Shown here one piece after another: positions 1 through 8,862 of a stretch of 64,000 bases of DNA. The stretch covers positions 1-64,000 of the forward strand of contig CAZAMB010000003.1 in the NCBI GenBank assembly GCA_964486335.1. Reading direction: 5' to 3'. The notes beneath the pieces were generated by a model, which was not told the origin of the DNA, did not search any database, and saw only the letters and a list, made by a program, of their open reading frames with translations. Origin of the DNA: CAZAMB01 sp964486335 (GTDB lineage Bacteria; Planctomycetota; Phycisphaerae; UBA1845). The position numbers and the translations under genes are program-made. Positions within the stretch are counted from its first letter, which is position 1, and every line of letters begins with the position of its first letter.

Positions 1-285
1 CCGTCGTCGCGCCGCCCTTGACACCGACACGCTCATGGAAGCCCGCGGCTCGCTATGGTTAATACTTTCTGCGTTCCTACTTAGCAAGTTGATGACATGG
101 CATGTGGGACCGACTTTGAGACGCCCGATTCACTGACCACGGTACGGCGGACCTTCGGTGCGTGAGTCGGTCCCACAACGGAAACCGAGCTTTCATGGGG
201 CGGGCTTCGCCAACCGCGATTGAAAGATCGGCTCGACATCGTGGGATTGCGATTGTCCATGGACTTGTAGGGGAGTACTAAGAAG
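1..285. other. Leader region before the metal-efflux operon
   Basis: No complete gene is visible. The second forward frame is open from base 2 to a stop at 134-136 (44 codons with one hydrophobic stretch around LWLILSAFLL), so it could be the tail of a gene that starts upstream of the window, but nothing identifies it. The stretch also holds a perfect 13-base inverted repeat (103-115 and 165-177). A Shine-Dalgarno-like GGGGAG lies at 270-275, just before the first gene. I could not assign a convincing -35/-10 pair. Confidence 0.35.
103..177. repeat. Perfect 13-base inverted repeat, 49-base spacer
   Basis: TGTGGGACCGACT at 103-115 is matched by its exact reverse complement AGTCGGTCCCACA at 165-177. 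The arms do not extend further. The repeat lies about 110 bases before the start of the CusC-like gene. It could be a regulator site, a large hairpin, or the ends of a small mobile-element remnant; the sequence alone does not decide. Confidence 0.55.
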
Positions 286-1863
286 ATGTGCAAGTCTCGG
301 AACAGGCTCGCGAAAACTACCAATCTTGCTGTTGCCGCGGTTGGAGCGGCGTTGGTGGCGAGCGGTTGCGCGCATGTCGATGCGACGCCGAAAATTCATC
401 AGGCCATGGAACTGGCCGAACAACACGTCGGTGAGCGCCCGGCCTGGACCGCGCCATGGGATGACGCCCCTCCCGAATGGGACGGCGAAAGCGTCCTCAC
501 CACTGAAGCGGCCGTTACGCTTGCCCTGCGAAACAATCGAGCCTTGCGGGCGGAGATTGAAATGATCGGGCAGGCGAGTGCCGATCTGGTGCAAGCCGGC
601 CTGCTCACGAATCCGGTCATCAATCTCATGGCGATGTTTCCCAGCGGCGGCGGGCGGGCGATGCTGCGGGGCAATGGCGCACCGATGCAGGCCATTCAGG
701 ACTTGTGGCTGATTCCAGCCAGAAAAGAGACTGCGGAAGCCCAATTGCGCAGCACCGTGCTTCGCGCGGCCGATCGAGCGGTCGAAGTCGCCGCTGACGT
801 CAAGCGAACGTATGCACGCATCCAATATACCCAGCGGGCCATTGAGCTTACGCAAGAGAATATCGCGATCGTCGACCAGTCGATTCGGTTGATTCAATCT
901 CGACAGACCGGCGGTCGTGCAACGCAAGTGGAAGTAAACGTTGCGCGCATTCGACGGCTTCGACTTCAATCGGAATTGCTAGCGATGGAAGCCGAAGGCA
1001 GGAGCCTGAAACGGGAGCTGCTGATGCAGGTCGGTTTCGCGGCCGCCGTGGACCATTGGAGGGTGACGCCGGTTCACGAATTGGAAGACACTCTCGATTC
1101 TCCACCGCAAGAGGCGGAACTGTTATCGGCAGCCCTCGACCAAAGGCTCGATCTTCAGGCTGCCCAGTGGAGCGTTTCCGCAGCCGATCGCGATGTTCAG
1201 CTGGCGCGACGTGAAGCCTGGCCGGATCTTGCCATTGGGCTGGGTTTCGAGCGATCGGGCGCGCCGCGATCGCAGAATCCGACGTTTGCCGGACAGGCGG
1301 GAAACGCGGCGGCCGGAGCTTTGGCCGGCCGGGAAGCCATGGCTCCGGACATCATGCCGTTTTCCCCCAAGCCTCGCGAGATGAAGTGGATGGTCGGACC
1401 GATGCTCGAACTAGAAGTGCCGGTTTTCGACCAGAACCAGGCGCAAATCGCCAAGGCGATGTTCATGTTGCGGCAGCGGTTTGCGGAATTCGAGGCCATG
1501 GAACAGAGAGTCGTTCGCGAAATCCGTGAGACGCTGGTGATGTACGAGCAGGCGCTTGCTCAGGTACGACTGTTTCGCGATGAGATTATTCCCGAAGTCG
1601 ATCGCAACCTGAAGCTGGTCCAACAATCCTACCGAAGCGGGACGGACGAATTCACCGTCTACCTCCAGGCACAGGAGGATCTGATCAGCACGCGATTGAA
1701 TGCACTCGCTTTCTTGCGGGACACGATGTTACAGCGGACTGATCTCGAGCGAAGAGTTGGAGGAAGGCTTCCCGAAATCGCTACCGAGGTCATTGAAGAT
1801 GCATCAGCGGAGAAGTCGACGCCGACGGATTTGCACGACGTTCAACCAGGGAACCAACCATGA
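286..1863 (+). CDS. TolC/CusC-family outer-membrane efflux lipoprotein
   Basis: Outer-membrane channel subunit of a tripartite RND metal-efflux system. The 525-residue product begins with a lipoprotein signal ending in the lipobox VASG-C (Cys28), as in CusC/OprM-type factors. The rest shows the two-fold outer-membrane-efflux-protein architecture: long amphipathic helices (for example TTEAAVTLALRNNRALRAEI near residue 75) that repeat in the second half (DQRLDLQAAQWSVSAADRDV). A GGGGAG ribosome site sits about 10 bases before the ATG. The stop overlaps the next start as ATGA (1860-1863), so translation of channel and adaptor is probably coupled. An insert rich in Gly/Ala near residues 325-355 looks like an extracellular or periplasmic loop. 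Family assignment is firm; copper/silver as substrate is inferred from the pump gene. Confidence 0.9.
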   Translation: MCKSRNRLAKTTNLAVAAVGAALVASGCAHVDATPKIHQAMELAEQHVGERPAWTAPWDDAPPEWDGESVLTTEAAVTLALRNNRALRAEIEMIGQASADLVQAGLLTNPVINLMAMFPSGGGRAMLRGNGAPMQAIQDLWLIPARKETAEAQLRSTVLRAADRAVEVAADVKRTYARIQYTQRAIELTQENIAIVDQSIRLIQSRQTGGRATQVEVNVARIRRLRLQSELLAMEAEGRSLKRELLMQVGFAAAVDHWRVTPVHELEDTLDSPPQEAELLSAALDQRLDLQAAQWSVSAADRDVQLARREAWPDLAIGLGFERSGAPRSQNPTFAGQAGNAAAGALAGREAMAPDIMPFSPKPREMKWMVGPMLELEVPVFDQNQAQIAKAMFMLRQRFAEFEAMEQRVVREIRETLVMYEQALAQVRLFRDEIIPEVDRNLKLVQQSYRSGTDEFTVYLQAQEDLISTRLNALAFLRDTMLQRTDLERRVGGRLPEIATEVIEDASAEKSTPTDLHDVQPGNQP

Positions 1864-3512
1864 AAACACTACGACTTGCCTTGCTGCCTCTTTTGATCGC
1901 AGTGTTGATCGCGCGCATTTCGGGGTGCTCGGACCAAAGCGGGACATCACCGCCGAATGCGCATTCGAAACACAAGGACGCCAAAGAGGACACGGTCTGG
2001 ACGTGCTCCATGCATCCTCAGATTCGGCAGTCGCGGCCGGGCTCATGTCCGATCTGTGGAATGGACCTGATTCCGTTGAAAGGCGCAGAAAGCGCGGCCG
2101 TCGAGCAGACCGACGCCGACAAGCCGAAAAAGAGCGTGAAATACGCGTGCTCGATGTTTTGCGTTCCACCGATGGAGCAACCCGGACTCTGCCCGGTTTG
2201 CGGGATGGACATGGTTCCCGTGGAGGAGGATGAGGCGGAAGGGTCGGAACCGTCGACGGATGCCGTGATCACGCTCTCGCCGACAGCGCGACGACTCGCC
2301 CAGGTCGATCTGGCCAAGGTGGAACGGCGTTTTGTCGACGCCGAGATTCGCATGGTCGGCAAGGTTGATTTCGACGAAACGCGCATCGGCGTCATTACCG
2401 CGCGCGTGCATGGTCGGCTCGATCGGCTCTATGTGGACTATACGGGCGTCGCGGTCAATAAGGGCGATCACCTCGTTTATTTCTACAGCCCCGATCTTCT
2501 CACGGCGCAGGAAGAGTTGCTTCAGGCCGTCAAAGGAGTCAAGGAGTCGGAGTCGATCGGCATCGCCGCCCTGCGTGAAGCGGCGGAAGAGACCGTACGC
2601 ACGGTTCGCGACAAGCTGTTGCTTTGGGGACTGACACCGGAACAACTCGACGAAATCGAACAGCGCGGAACACTTTCAGACCACATTACAATTTACGCGC
2701 CTATGGGCGGCATCGTGATTGAAAAGGACGCCGTGGAAGGAATGTATGTCGAGACAGGGACCAAGATTTACACGATCGCGGACCTGTCGGAGGTCTGGGT
2801 CAAACTCGATGCTTATGAATCTGATCTGGCCTGGATTCGGTACGGTCAATCCGTCGAGTTCGAGACGGAAGCCTATCCCGGTCGAAAGTTTTCCGGGACG
2901 GTCGCGTTCATTGATCCCGTGTTGAACGCCAAAACGCGCACTATTCGACTTCGCGTCAACGCCGCAAACCCAGACGGACTGTTGAAACCAAACATGTTTG
3001 TTCGGGCGATCTTGCATTCGCGCATGACAGCCGGCGGCCGGGTGCAAGGTCCGGGCTTTGCGGGCCGGTGGATTTGCCCGATGCACCCCGACGTGGTCAG
3101 TAGTGCGCCGGGACCATGTTCGCAATGCGGCATGGCGCTGGTCGCGGCGGAGTCCCTCGATTTCGTGCATACCGGCACGGACGCCGCAGAAGCTCCCCTG
3201 GTGATCCCTGTAACCGCCCCACTACTCACGGGCAAGCGCGCGATCGTCTACGTTGGAGTCCCGGGAGATGCAAGCCGGTTTGAAATGCGCGGCGTCACGC
3301 TTGGTCCGCGAGCCGGCGAGCATTATCTGGTCACCGAGGGCCTGCACGAAGGTGAGAGCGTCGTTGTCCGAGGCAATTTTTTCATTGACAGCGCGAGGCA
3401 GATTCTGGGCAAACCGAGCATGATGAGTCCCGAAGCGGGTGTACCGCCACCGACTCATCATCATGGGCACGATGCGAAGGGAACGGACAAGGGGGGCGAT
3501 CAACGTGATTGA
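1860..3512 (+). CDS. cusB: CusB-type RND periplasmic adaptor with three heavy-metal-binding modules
   Basis: Membrane-fusion protein bridging the pump and the outer-membrane channel. It is 550 residues with a likely lipoprotein signal (ISG-C, Cys23). Two heavy-metal-binding modules follow: CSMHPQIRQSRPGSCPICGM near 49-68 and a variant CSMFCVPPMEQPGLCPVCGM near 97-116. The central region has the HlyD/CusB barrel and lipoyl-type signatures (YIYAPMGGIVIEKDAVEGM-like). A third module, CPMHPDVVSSAPGPCSQCGM, lies near residues 405-424, inside the C-terminal part rather than at the end. Such Cys/Met-rich modules are typical of adaptors for copper or silver and resemble the metallochaperone role of CusF, which has no separate gene here. 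It overlaps the preceding gene by 4 bases. Confidence 0.92.
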   Translation: MKTLRLALLPLLIAVLIARISGCSDQSGTSPPNAHSKHKDAKEDTVWTCSMHPQIRQSRPGSCPICGMDLIPLKGAESAAVEQTDADKPKKSVKYACSMFCVPPMEQPGLCPVCGMDMVPVEEDEAEGSEPSTDAVITLSPTARRLAQVDLAKVERRFVDAEIRMVGKVDFDETRIGVITARVHGRLDRLYVDYTGVAVNKGDHLVYFYSPDLLTAQEELLQAVKGVKESESIGIAALREAAEETVRTVRDKLLLWGLTPEQLDEIEQRGTLSDHITIYAPMGGIVIEKDAVEGMYVETGTKIYTIADLSEVWVKLDAYESDLAWIRYGQSVEFETEAYPGRKFSGTVAFIDPVLNAKTRTIRLRVNAANPDGLLKPNMFVRAILHSRMTAGGRVQGPGFAGRWICPMHPDVVSSAPGPCSQCGMALVAAESLDFVHTGTDAAEAPLVIPVTAPLLTGKRAIVYVGVPGDASRFEMRGVTLGPRAGEHYLVTEGLHEGESVVVRGNFFIDSARQILGKPSMMSPEAGVPPPTHHHGHDAKGTDKGGDQRD

Positions 3513-6500
3513 CGCACCAGTCGGAACAACTCCAGCTTCGCCATCGTGGATCGATCGCATCATCCGCTTTTGTCTTGAAAACAAGCTTGTCGTATTCCTC
3601 CTGATGGCCTTCATCCTCGCGTGGGGCTATCGGGTCATGCCGTTTAAAACGCAACACTCGGTGATCCCTCGCGATCCCATCCCGGTCGACGCGATACCGG
3701 ACATCGGCGAGAACCAGCAGGTCGTCTTCACGGATTGGCCCGGTCGTTCGCCGCAGGATGTCGAGGATCAGGTCACCTATCCGCTCACGAGCCTGCTTCA
3801 GGGCACCGCGGGAGTCAAGACGATTCGCAGCACGTCGATGTTCGGCTTTTCGGTCATCTTCGTGATTTTCGAGGAAAAGCACGACTTCTACTGGTGCCGA
3901 TCCCGACTATTGGAAAAACTCAATACGGCGAGCCAGGTGCTGCCCGAAGGCGTTACTCCCGCCATGGGACCCGACGGGACGGGGCTGGGGCAGGTCTTCT
4001 GGTACACGCTCGAAGGATCGCACGGCGGATTCGATATCGAGGAGCTGCGCGGCATCCAGGACTGGCATGTTCGTTACTCGCTGCAGGGCGTCAACGGCGT
4101 GGCCGAGGTCGCGGGCGTAGGCGGATACGTGCGCGAGTACCAAATCGACGTCGATCCCGATGCCATGCGTGCGTTCGACGTGCGATTGCCGGACCTGGTC
4201 ATGGCCGTCCAGCGAGCCAACATCGACGTCGGCGCCGAGACGATTGAATGGAACGGCGTTGAATATTTGTTGCGCAGCAAGGGCTTCGTCAAATGCGTCG
4301 GCGACATTGAGAACATCGTTATTCGCGTCGCGGACAACATACCGGTGTACATCAAAAACGTGGCGCGAGTGCAACTCGGTCCGGCTCTTCGGCGCGGAAT
4401 GCTTGACAAGGAAGGCGCAGAAGCGGTGGGCGGCGTCGTGCTGGTTCGATACGGCGTAAATCCGCTCGAAGCGATCGAGGCGGTGAAGCATCGCATCGAG
4501 GAGATTTCTCCGGGGCTTCCCAAGAAAACGCTCGCGGACGGAACCGTGTCACAGGTTCAAATCGTTCCGTTTTACGATCGCACGCAACTGATACACGAAA
4601 CGCTCGACACACTGAAACACGCGCTCGTCGACGAGATTCTCATCACCATGTTCGTCGTCATCGTCATGATGATGCATTTTCGCAGCGCGTTGCTCGTCTG
4701 CCTGAACCTGCCGCTCGCCACGATGGCGGCATTCGTCCTGATGAAGACGTTCGGCGTGGACTCCAACCTGATGAGCCTCGGCGGCATCGCCATCGCCATT
4801 GGAACGATGGTCGATATGGGCATCATTCTTTGCGAGAACATGCACAAGCACTTCGACGAGGCCGATCCGGAGGAGCCCACGCTGGAAGTGGTTTATCGAG
4901 CCGCAAGCGAGGTCGGAAGCGCGGTTGTCACGGCGATTTCCACGACGATGGTCTCGTTCCTGCCGATCTTCGCCATGATCGGACCGGAAGGGAAACTCTT
5001 CAAACCACTCGCGTATACAAAGACGTTCGCGCTGCTGACGTCCGTCGTCGTGGCGCTGACAATCCTGCCGTCGCTCGCCCACCTGATTCTTCGCCACCCT
5101 CGCTCCAAGGACGTTCCACACCGGCGCGTCGGATGGTGGACCTGGCGCGTGGTGCTGGCCGGCGTCGGCGTGTGGAGCGGCTTGTATTTCTCGGGGGCCG
5201 GTTGGCTTCTCGTGGCCTACGCTGTGTACGCCGCGGCGGATCCATTTCTGCCCGGACGATGGAGAAAACTGGGCGGGTACGCTTCAAGTTATGCGGCGGC
5301 CGCGGGCATTCTCTATCTGTTGACGCTTCACTGGATGCCACTGGGCATCGGTGCGGGGGTGACGAGCAACCTCATATTCGTTTTCGTTTTGAACGGCCTG
5401 TGGACCGCCATGCGGTTGATTTTCATCGATTTTTATCCGCACATTCTCCGCTTCCTGCTTCGTCACAAGCTGATTTTTTCAACCGTCCCGATCCTCATGG
5501 TGATTTTTGGGCTGGTGATCTGGTTCGGTTTTGGCAAGGTCTTTGGCGTCATTCCCAAGGCCGCATCGGCATTCGGAGCAAGAGAAGGGGCGGTGTACTC
5601 GTCGTCCGCCTGGGTCGCCGCCACAGAGCGATTTCCGGGCATCGGACGGGAATTCATGCCGCCGCTGGATGAGGGTTCGTTCCTTTACATGCCGACAGTG
5701 ATGCCGCACGCCGGCATCGGTTCGGCGCTCCAGGTCGTCGCGGCCCAGGACATGGCGATCCGGGCGATTCCGGAAGTCGAAAGTGTCGTGGGCAAGATTG
5801 GTCGGGCCGATTCGGCCATCGATCCTGCGCCTGTCTCGATGGTGGAAACGATCATTCTGTATAAGACGGAGTTTCAGCACGATCCAATCACCGGCGATGT
5901 GGTCACGGATGAGAACGGCAAACCTGTCCGGCAATGGCGCGAGCATATTAAGTCTCCGCAGGATATTTGGGCGGAGATTCAGCGCGCGGCCACCTTCCCC
6001 GGCGCGACCGGCGCGCCGCGGCTTCAACCGATTTCCGCCCGGCTGGTCATGCTCCAGTCGGGCATGCGCGCTCCCATGGGCGTGAAGGTTTACGGGCGGA
6101 CGCTCGATGAGATTGAGTCCGTCGGTTACAGAATCGCCGAAATCCTGCGAACTGTTCCGAGCGTGCGCGCGGACAGCGTCATCCCGGATCGCGTCATTGG
6201 AAAGCCGTACATCGAAATTGAAATCGATCGTGCGCGCACCGCGCGATACGGCGTCAACATTCGCGACGTTCAAGACGTCGTCGAAGTCGCACTCGGCGGC
6301 GTGCGCACGAGCACCACCGTCGAGGGTCGCGAGCGCTATCCGATCCGCGTTCGCTATCCGCGAGAGCTTCGCGATAACCTAGAGGCCATGGAGCGCGTGC
6401 TCGTGCCGGGCATGGACGGGGAGCAGATTCCCCTCGTGCAGCTCGCCGCGATCAACTACCTTCGGGGTCCGGAAGAAATCAAGAGCGAGGATAACTTTCT

Positions 6501-7281
6501 TGTCTCGTATGTTCTTTTTGACAAGCAGCCTGACAAGGCAGAAGTCGATGTCGTCGAAGAAGCGGCCGCGACCCTGCGGCACGGCATCAAGACCGGCGCA
6601 CTCAACTTGCCCCCCGGCGTCAGTTACAAGTTCGCGGGTGCGTATGAAAACCAGGTTCGTTTTCAGAAGCAGCTTTCTGTTCTATTGCCGCTGTCACTCT
6701 TCACGATCTTCATCATCCTGTATTTCCAGTTTCGGTCCGTCGGTATGGCGATCCTTTTGTTTCTCGGCATTTCCGTTGGATGGGCAGGCGGATTCATCGG
6801 ACTCTGGCTGACCGCGCAGCCGTGGTTCTTGAACTTCGACGTGCTGGGTCGAAACATGAGGGAAGTATTCAACCTCGACGTGTACAATCTCAGCACGGCC
6901 GTGTGGGTCGGATTCATCGCGTTGTTCGGAATTGCCACGGACGACGGCGTGGTCATGATGACCTACCTTAATCAGCTTTTCGCAAAGAAGCCGGTGCGCG
7001 GGGTCGAAGATATCCGCGCACTGGTTGTCGAAGGCGGCCATCGGCGCGTTCGACCGCTGCTGATGACGACCACAACAACCGCGCTGGCGCTGATGCCCGT
7101 GCTGACCAGCACGGGTCGCGGAGCGGACGTGATGATTCCGATGGCTTTGCCCATCTTCTGGGGAATGACCATCGAGTTGATCACGCTCTTCAACGCGCCG
7201 GTGAAGTACTGCATCCTGAAGGAATGGCTCTGGAAATGGGGCGTTCGCAAGGGGCACTTTGTCGAGCATCCGACGCCGTAA
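3505..7281 (+). CDS. cusA: CusA/CzcA-family heavy-metal RND pump, long variant
   Basis: Inner-membrane proton-driven pump, most like the monovalent-copper/silver CusA group. The TM4 motif GGIAIAIGTMVDMGIILCEN (about residues 427-446) is the CusA type. The three methionine contexts that bind copper in CusA (LYMP, MVET and the VML of VMLQSGM) are all present. I place the start at GTG 3505: it has GGGGGG 9 bases upstream and overlaps the adaptor stop by 8 bases. An ATG at 3439 would add 22 residues inside the adaptor gene. The product (1258 residues) is about 200 longer than E. coli CusA (1047). Much of the excess is a hydrophobic insert of roughly 130 residues between TM6 and TM7, about residues 535-650. 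Last gene of the operon. Confidence 0.92.
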   Translation: MIDAPVGTTPASPSWIDRIIRFCLENKLVVFLLMAFILAWGYRVMPFKTQHSVIPRDPIPVDAIPDIGENQQVVFTDWPGRSPQDVEDQVTYPLTSLLQGTAGVKTIRSTSMFGFSVIFVIFEEKHDFYWCRSRLLEKLNTASQVLPEGVTPAMGPDGTGLGQVFWYTLEGSHGGFDIEELRGIQDWHVRYSLQGVNGVAEVAGVGGYVREYQIDVDPDAMRAFDVRLPDLVMAVQRANIDVGAETIEWNGVEYLLRSKGFVKCVGDIENIVIRVADNIPVYIKNVARVQLGPALRRGMLDKEGAEAVGGVVLVRYGVNPLEAIEAVKHRIEEISPGLPKKTLADGTVSQVQIVPFYDRTQLIHETLDTLKHALVDEILITMFVVIVMMMHFRSALLVCLNLPLATMAAFVLMKTFGVDSNLMSLGGIAIAIGTMVDMGIILCENMHKHFDEADPEEPTLEVVYRAASEVGSAVVTAISTTMVSFLPIFAMIGPEGKLFKPLAYTKTFALLTSVVVALTILPSLAHLILRHPRSKDVPHRRVGWWTWRVVLAGVGVWSGLYFSGAGWLLVAYAVYAAADPFLPGRWRKLGGYASSYAAAAGILYLLTLHWMPLGIGAGVTSNLIFVFVLNGLWTAMRLIFIDFYPHILRFLLRHKLIFSTVPILMVIFGLVIWFGFGKVFGVIPKAASAFGAREGAVYSSSAWVAATERFPGIGREFMPPLDEGSFLYMPTVMPHAGIGSALQVVAAQDMAIRAIPEVESVVGKIGRADSAIDPAPVSMVETIILYKTEFQHDPITGDVVTDENGKPVRQWREHIKSPQDIWAEIQRAATFPGATGAPRLQPISARLVMLQSGMRAPMGVKVYGRTLDEIESVGYRIAEILRTVPSVRADSVIPDRVIGKPYIEIEIDRARTARYGVNIRDVQDVVEVALGGVRTSTTVEGRERYPIRVRYPRELRDNLEAMERVLVPGMDGEQIPLVQLAAINYLRGPEEIKSEDNFLVSYVLFDKQPDKAEVDVVEEAAATLRHGIKTGALNLPPGVSYKFAGAYENQVRFQKQLSVLLPLSLFTIFIILYFQFRSVGMAILLFLGISVGWAGGFIGLWLTAQPWFLNFDVLGRNMREVFNLDVYNLSTAVWVGFIALFGIATDDGVVMMTYLNQLFAKKPVRGVEDIRALVVEGGHRRVRPLLMTTTTTALALMPVLTSTGRGADVMIPMALPIFWGMTIELITLFNAPVKYCILKEWLWKWGVRKGHFVEHPTP

Positions 7282-7321
7282 GCGATGTTGACGTTGGGCG
7301 ACCACCGAATCGGCAGGCGTG

Positions 7322-8104
7322 TCAGCTGGTCCACTTCGGCGGGCGCTTTTCGAGGAAGGCGCGAAGGCCCTCTTGTCCTTCCGGCGAAGCGCGAAGCTCG
7401 GCGATGGTCCGCGTCGTGCGCTGCTGAACGTCGTCCCATGGCGTGCCCGCAACGTCAGAAAGGATGCGCTTCGCTGCTGCCAGTGCCGCCGGGCCGTTTG
7501 ACTTCAGCAATTCGCACGTCTTTTCGATCCATGCGTCCATGTCGGCTTCGGTAGCGAAGACTTCGTGAATGAGGCCGATGCGTCTCGCCTCGACAGCGGA
7601 GAATTTCTCAGCGGTGAGTCCGTAGCGGCGCATCTGACCGGGGCCGATTTTCTCGAGAACATAGGGCGAGATCACGGCCGGAACGATGCCGAGTTTCACT
7701 TCGCTGAGACAAAAAACCGCGGATTCGACCGCGACGGCGATGTCGCATGCGGCGGTGAGTCCGACGCCGCCGCCGAACGCGGCGCCGTGCACGCGGGCGA
7801 TCACGGGCTTGGGGCATTCGCGAATGGCGCAGAGCATGGCGGCCATCGCGTCGGCGTCCTTTACGTTCTCGTCGAACGTGTAGTCCACCATTTTCTTCAT
7901 CCAGTGGATGTCGGCCCCGGCGCAGAAGCTCTTGCCTTCGGCTGCCAGCACGATCGCGCGCACGTCGTCGCGCCGACCCAGCTCGCGGAATGCCTGCGTG
8001 ATTTCGGCGATCATCGCCTCATTAAAGGCGTTGTGCAGGTCAGGTCGGGAAAGCAACACCTTGCATTCGCGATTAGCTTCTATGATATGAAGAAACCGTT
8101 GCAT
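7322..8104 (-). CDS. liuC: Enoyl-CoA hydratase/isomerase family, likely methylglutaconyl-CoA hydratase
   Basis: Crotonase-fold protein of 260 residues. The oxyanion-hole regions are clear: KSFCAGADIHWMKKM near 59-73 and HGAAFGGGVGLTAACDIAVA near 106-125. The AGADxxWMKxM segment and FCLSEVKLGIVPAVISPYVL are characteristic of LiuC/AtuE-type 3-methylglutaconyl-CoA hydratases, which act in leucine or isoprenoid acid breakdown. No other gene of that pathway is in the window, so the exact substrate is inferred. It converges on the efflux pump gene, with 40 bases between the stops and no clear terminator. The upstream ribosome site is weak. Confidence 0.85.
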   Translation of the reverse strand: MQRFLHIIEANRECKVLLSRPDLHNAFNEAMIAEITQAFRELGRRDDVRAIVLAAEGKSFCAGADIHWMKKMVDYTFDENVKDADAMAAMLCAIRECPKPVIARVHGAAFGGGVGLTAACDIAVAVESAVFCLSEVKLGIVPAVISPYVLEKIGPGQMRRYGLTAEKFSAVEARRIGLIHEVFATEADMDAWIEKTCELLKSNGPAALAAAKRILSDVAGTPWDDVQQRTTRTIAELRASPEGQEGLRAFLEKRPPKWTS

Positions 8105-8298
8105 TGCTGAATTACCGTCACCGCCCAGCAGGGTGTGAATAGCCCGGTAGGGCGAGCCATGCCCGCTCTCATTCCCTAATCACTCCACGGCAAACTGAGA
8201 CTGCCCTGCCTCGCCAACGCGGTTGGCGACATCGACAGCGTATTCGACATCACGATGTACGAGAAGAACGGCATTGTCCAGTCAAACGAACGTCCCAT

Positions 8299-8538
8299 TC
8301 ACACCGGCAGCTTCATGGCCGACGAACGACCTGACGCCTCATTTACGACCGTGAACGAGTCGCCATTGCCGGTTCCCAGTTGCACGTTGGCGTTGAGAAG
8401 TTCGATGCCGTACACCGTGCCGTCAGGGGCAAGGTCGATGTTGAGTTCGTCGCTGACGCGAATCGTCTCGACCTGCTCGGTCTTTTCCCGAAGGGAAAGG
8501 TAGGCCACGTTGTAGCGCGGGTCATAAGTGAGTTTCAT
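8299..8538 (-). CDS. DUF2283 family small protein, possible antitoxin
   Basis: A 79-residue protein with the DUF2283 pattern: an N-terminal MKLTYDPRYNVAYLSL strand unit, then VSDELNIDLAPDGTVYGIEL. The C-terminal tail after about residue 60 (TVVNEASGRSSAMKLPV) is not conserved in what I know of the family. A strong GAGGGGCGG ribosome site overlaps the stop of the DUF4258 gene, giving a 9-base gap and probable translational coupling. DUF2283 genes often sit beside DUF4258 genes, and the pair is suspected to be toxin-antitoxin-like, but this is not established. The function is unknown. Confidence 0.8.
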   Translation of the reverse strand: MKLTYDPRYNVAYLSLREKTEQVETIRVSDELNIDLAPDGTVYGIELLNANVQLGTGNGDSFTVVNEASGRSSAMKLPV

Positions 8539-8547
8539 CGCCGCCCC

Positions 8548-8796
8548 TCAAAAGAACCGAACCATCACCGTGATGACAAGCCATCCATCCTCTTCGACGG
8601 CAATGGCCTCGACTTGCTTGGTCGCAAAGAAGCGCCCTCGCCACTGCGAATCATACTCGAAATTTCGCCGAAACCCATGCCGCTTGAATTTCGCCTGGAC
8701 CTGCCCGCCGTCATTCACGGTAGCGACAACTCCACTTTTGGACGCGCCGCGCTGCGAGACCGCACGGGCCAAAGCCCGCTGCTCGCGATGGCTCAT
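8548..8796 (-). CDS. DUF4258 family small protein
   Basis: An 82-residue basic protein matching DUF4258. It has an N-terminal helix region RALARAVSQRGASKSGVVAT, a core KFKRHGFRRNFEYDSQW, and a C-terminal TKQVEAIAVEEDGWLVITV strand pair. DUF4258 is thought to share the small RelE-like fold, so an RNase-toxin-like role is possible but unproven here. It is transcribed first, immediately ahead of the DUF2283 gene. The divergent region towards 8863 contains the end of the permease gene, so the pair must use its own promoter between 8797 and about 8862; none stands out. Confidence 0.8.
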   Translation of the reverse strand: MSHREQRALARAVSQRGASKSGVVATVNDGGQVQAKFKRHGFRRNFEYDSQWRGRFFATKQVEAIAVEEDGWLVITVMVRFF

Positions 8797-8862
8797 GCTT
8801 TCTGCGTTTTATTTTAGCGATCTCATCATAATCCGGGCAAGATGGCCTTGCGACCGTGCGAA

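Noticed and set aside
8105..8298. A possible protein remnant between the LiuC-like gene and the DUF2283 gene
   Set aside because: Short frames here could be read as degraded coding sequence, but no family match or intact codon pattern supports a pseudogene.
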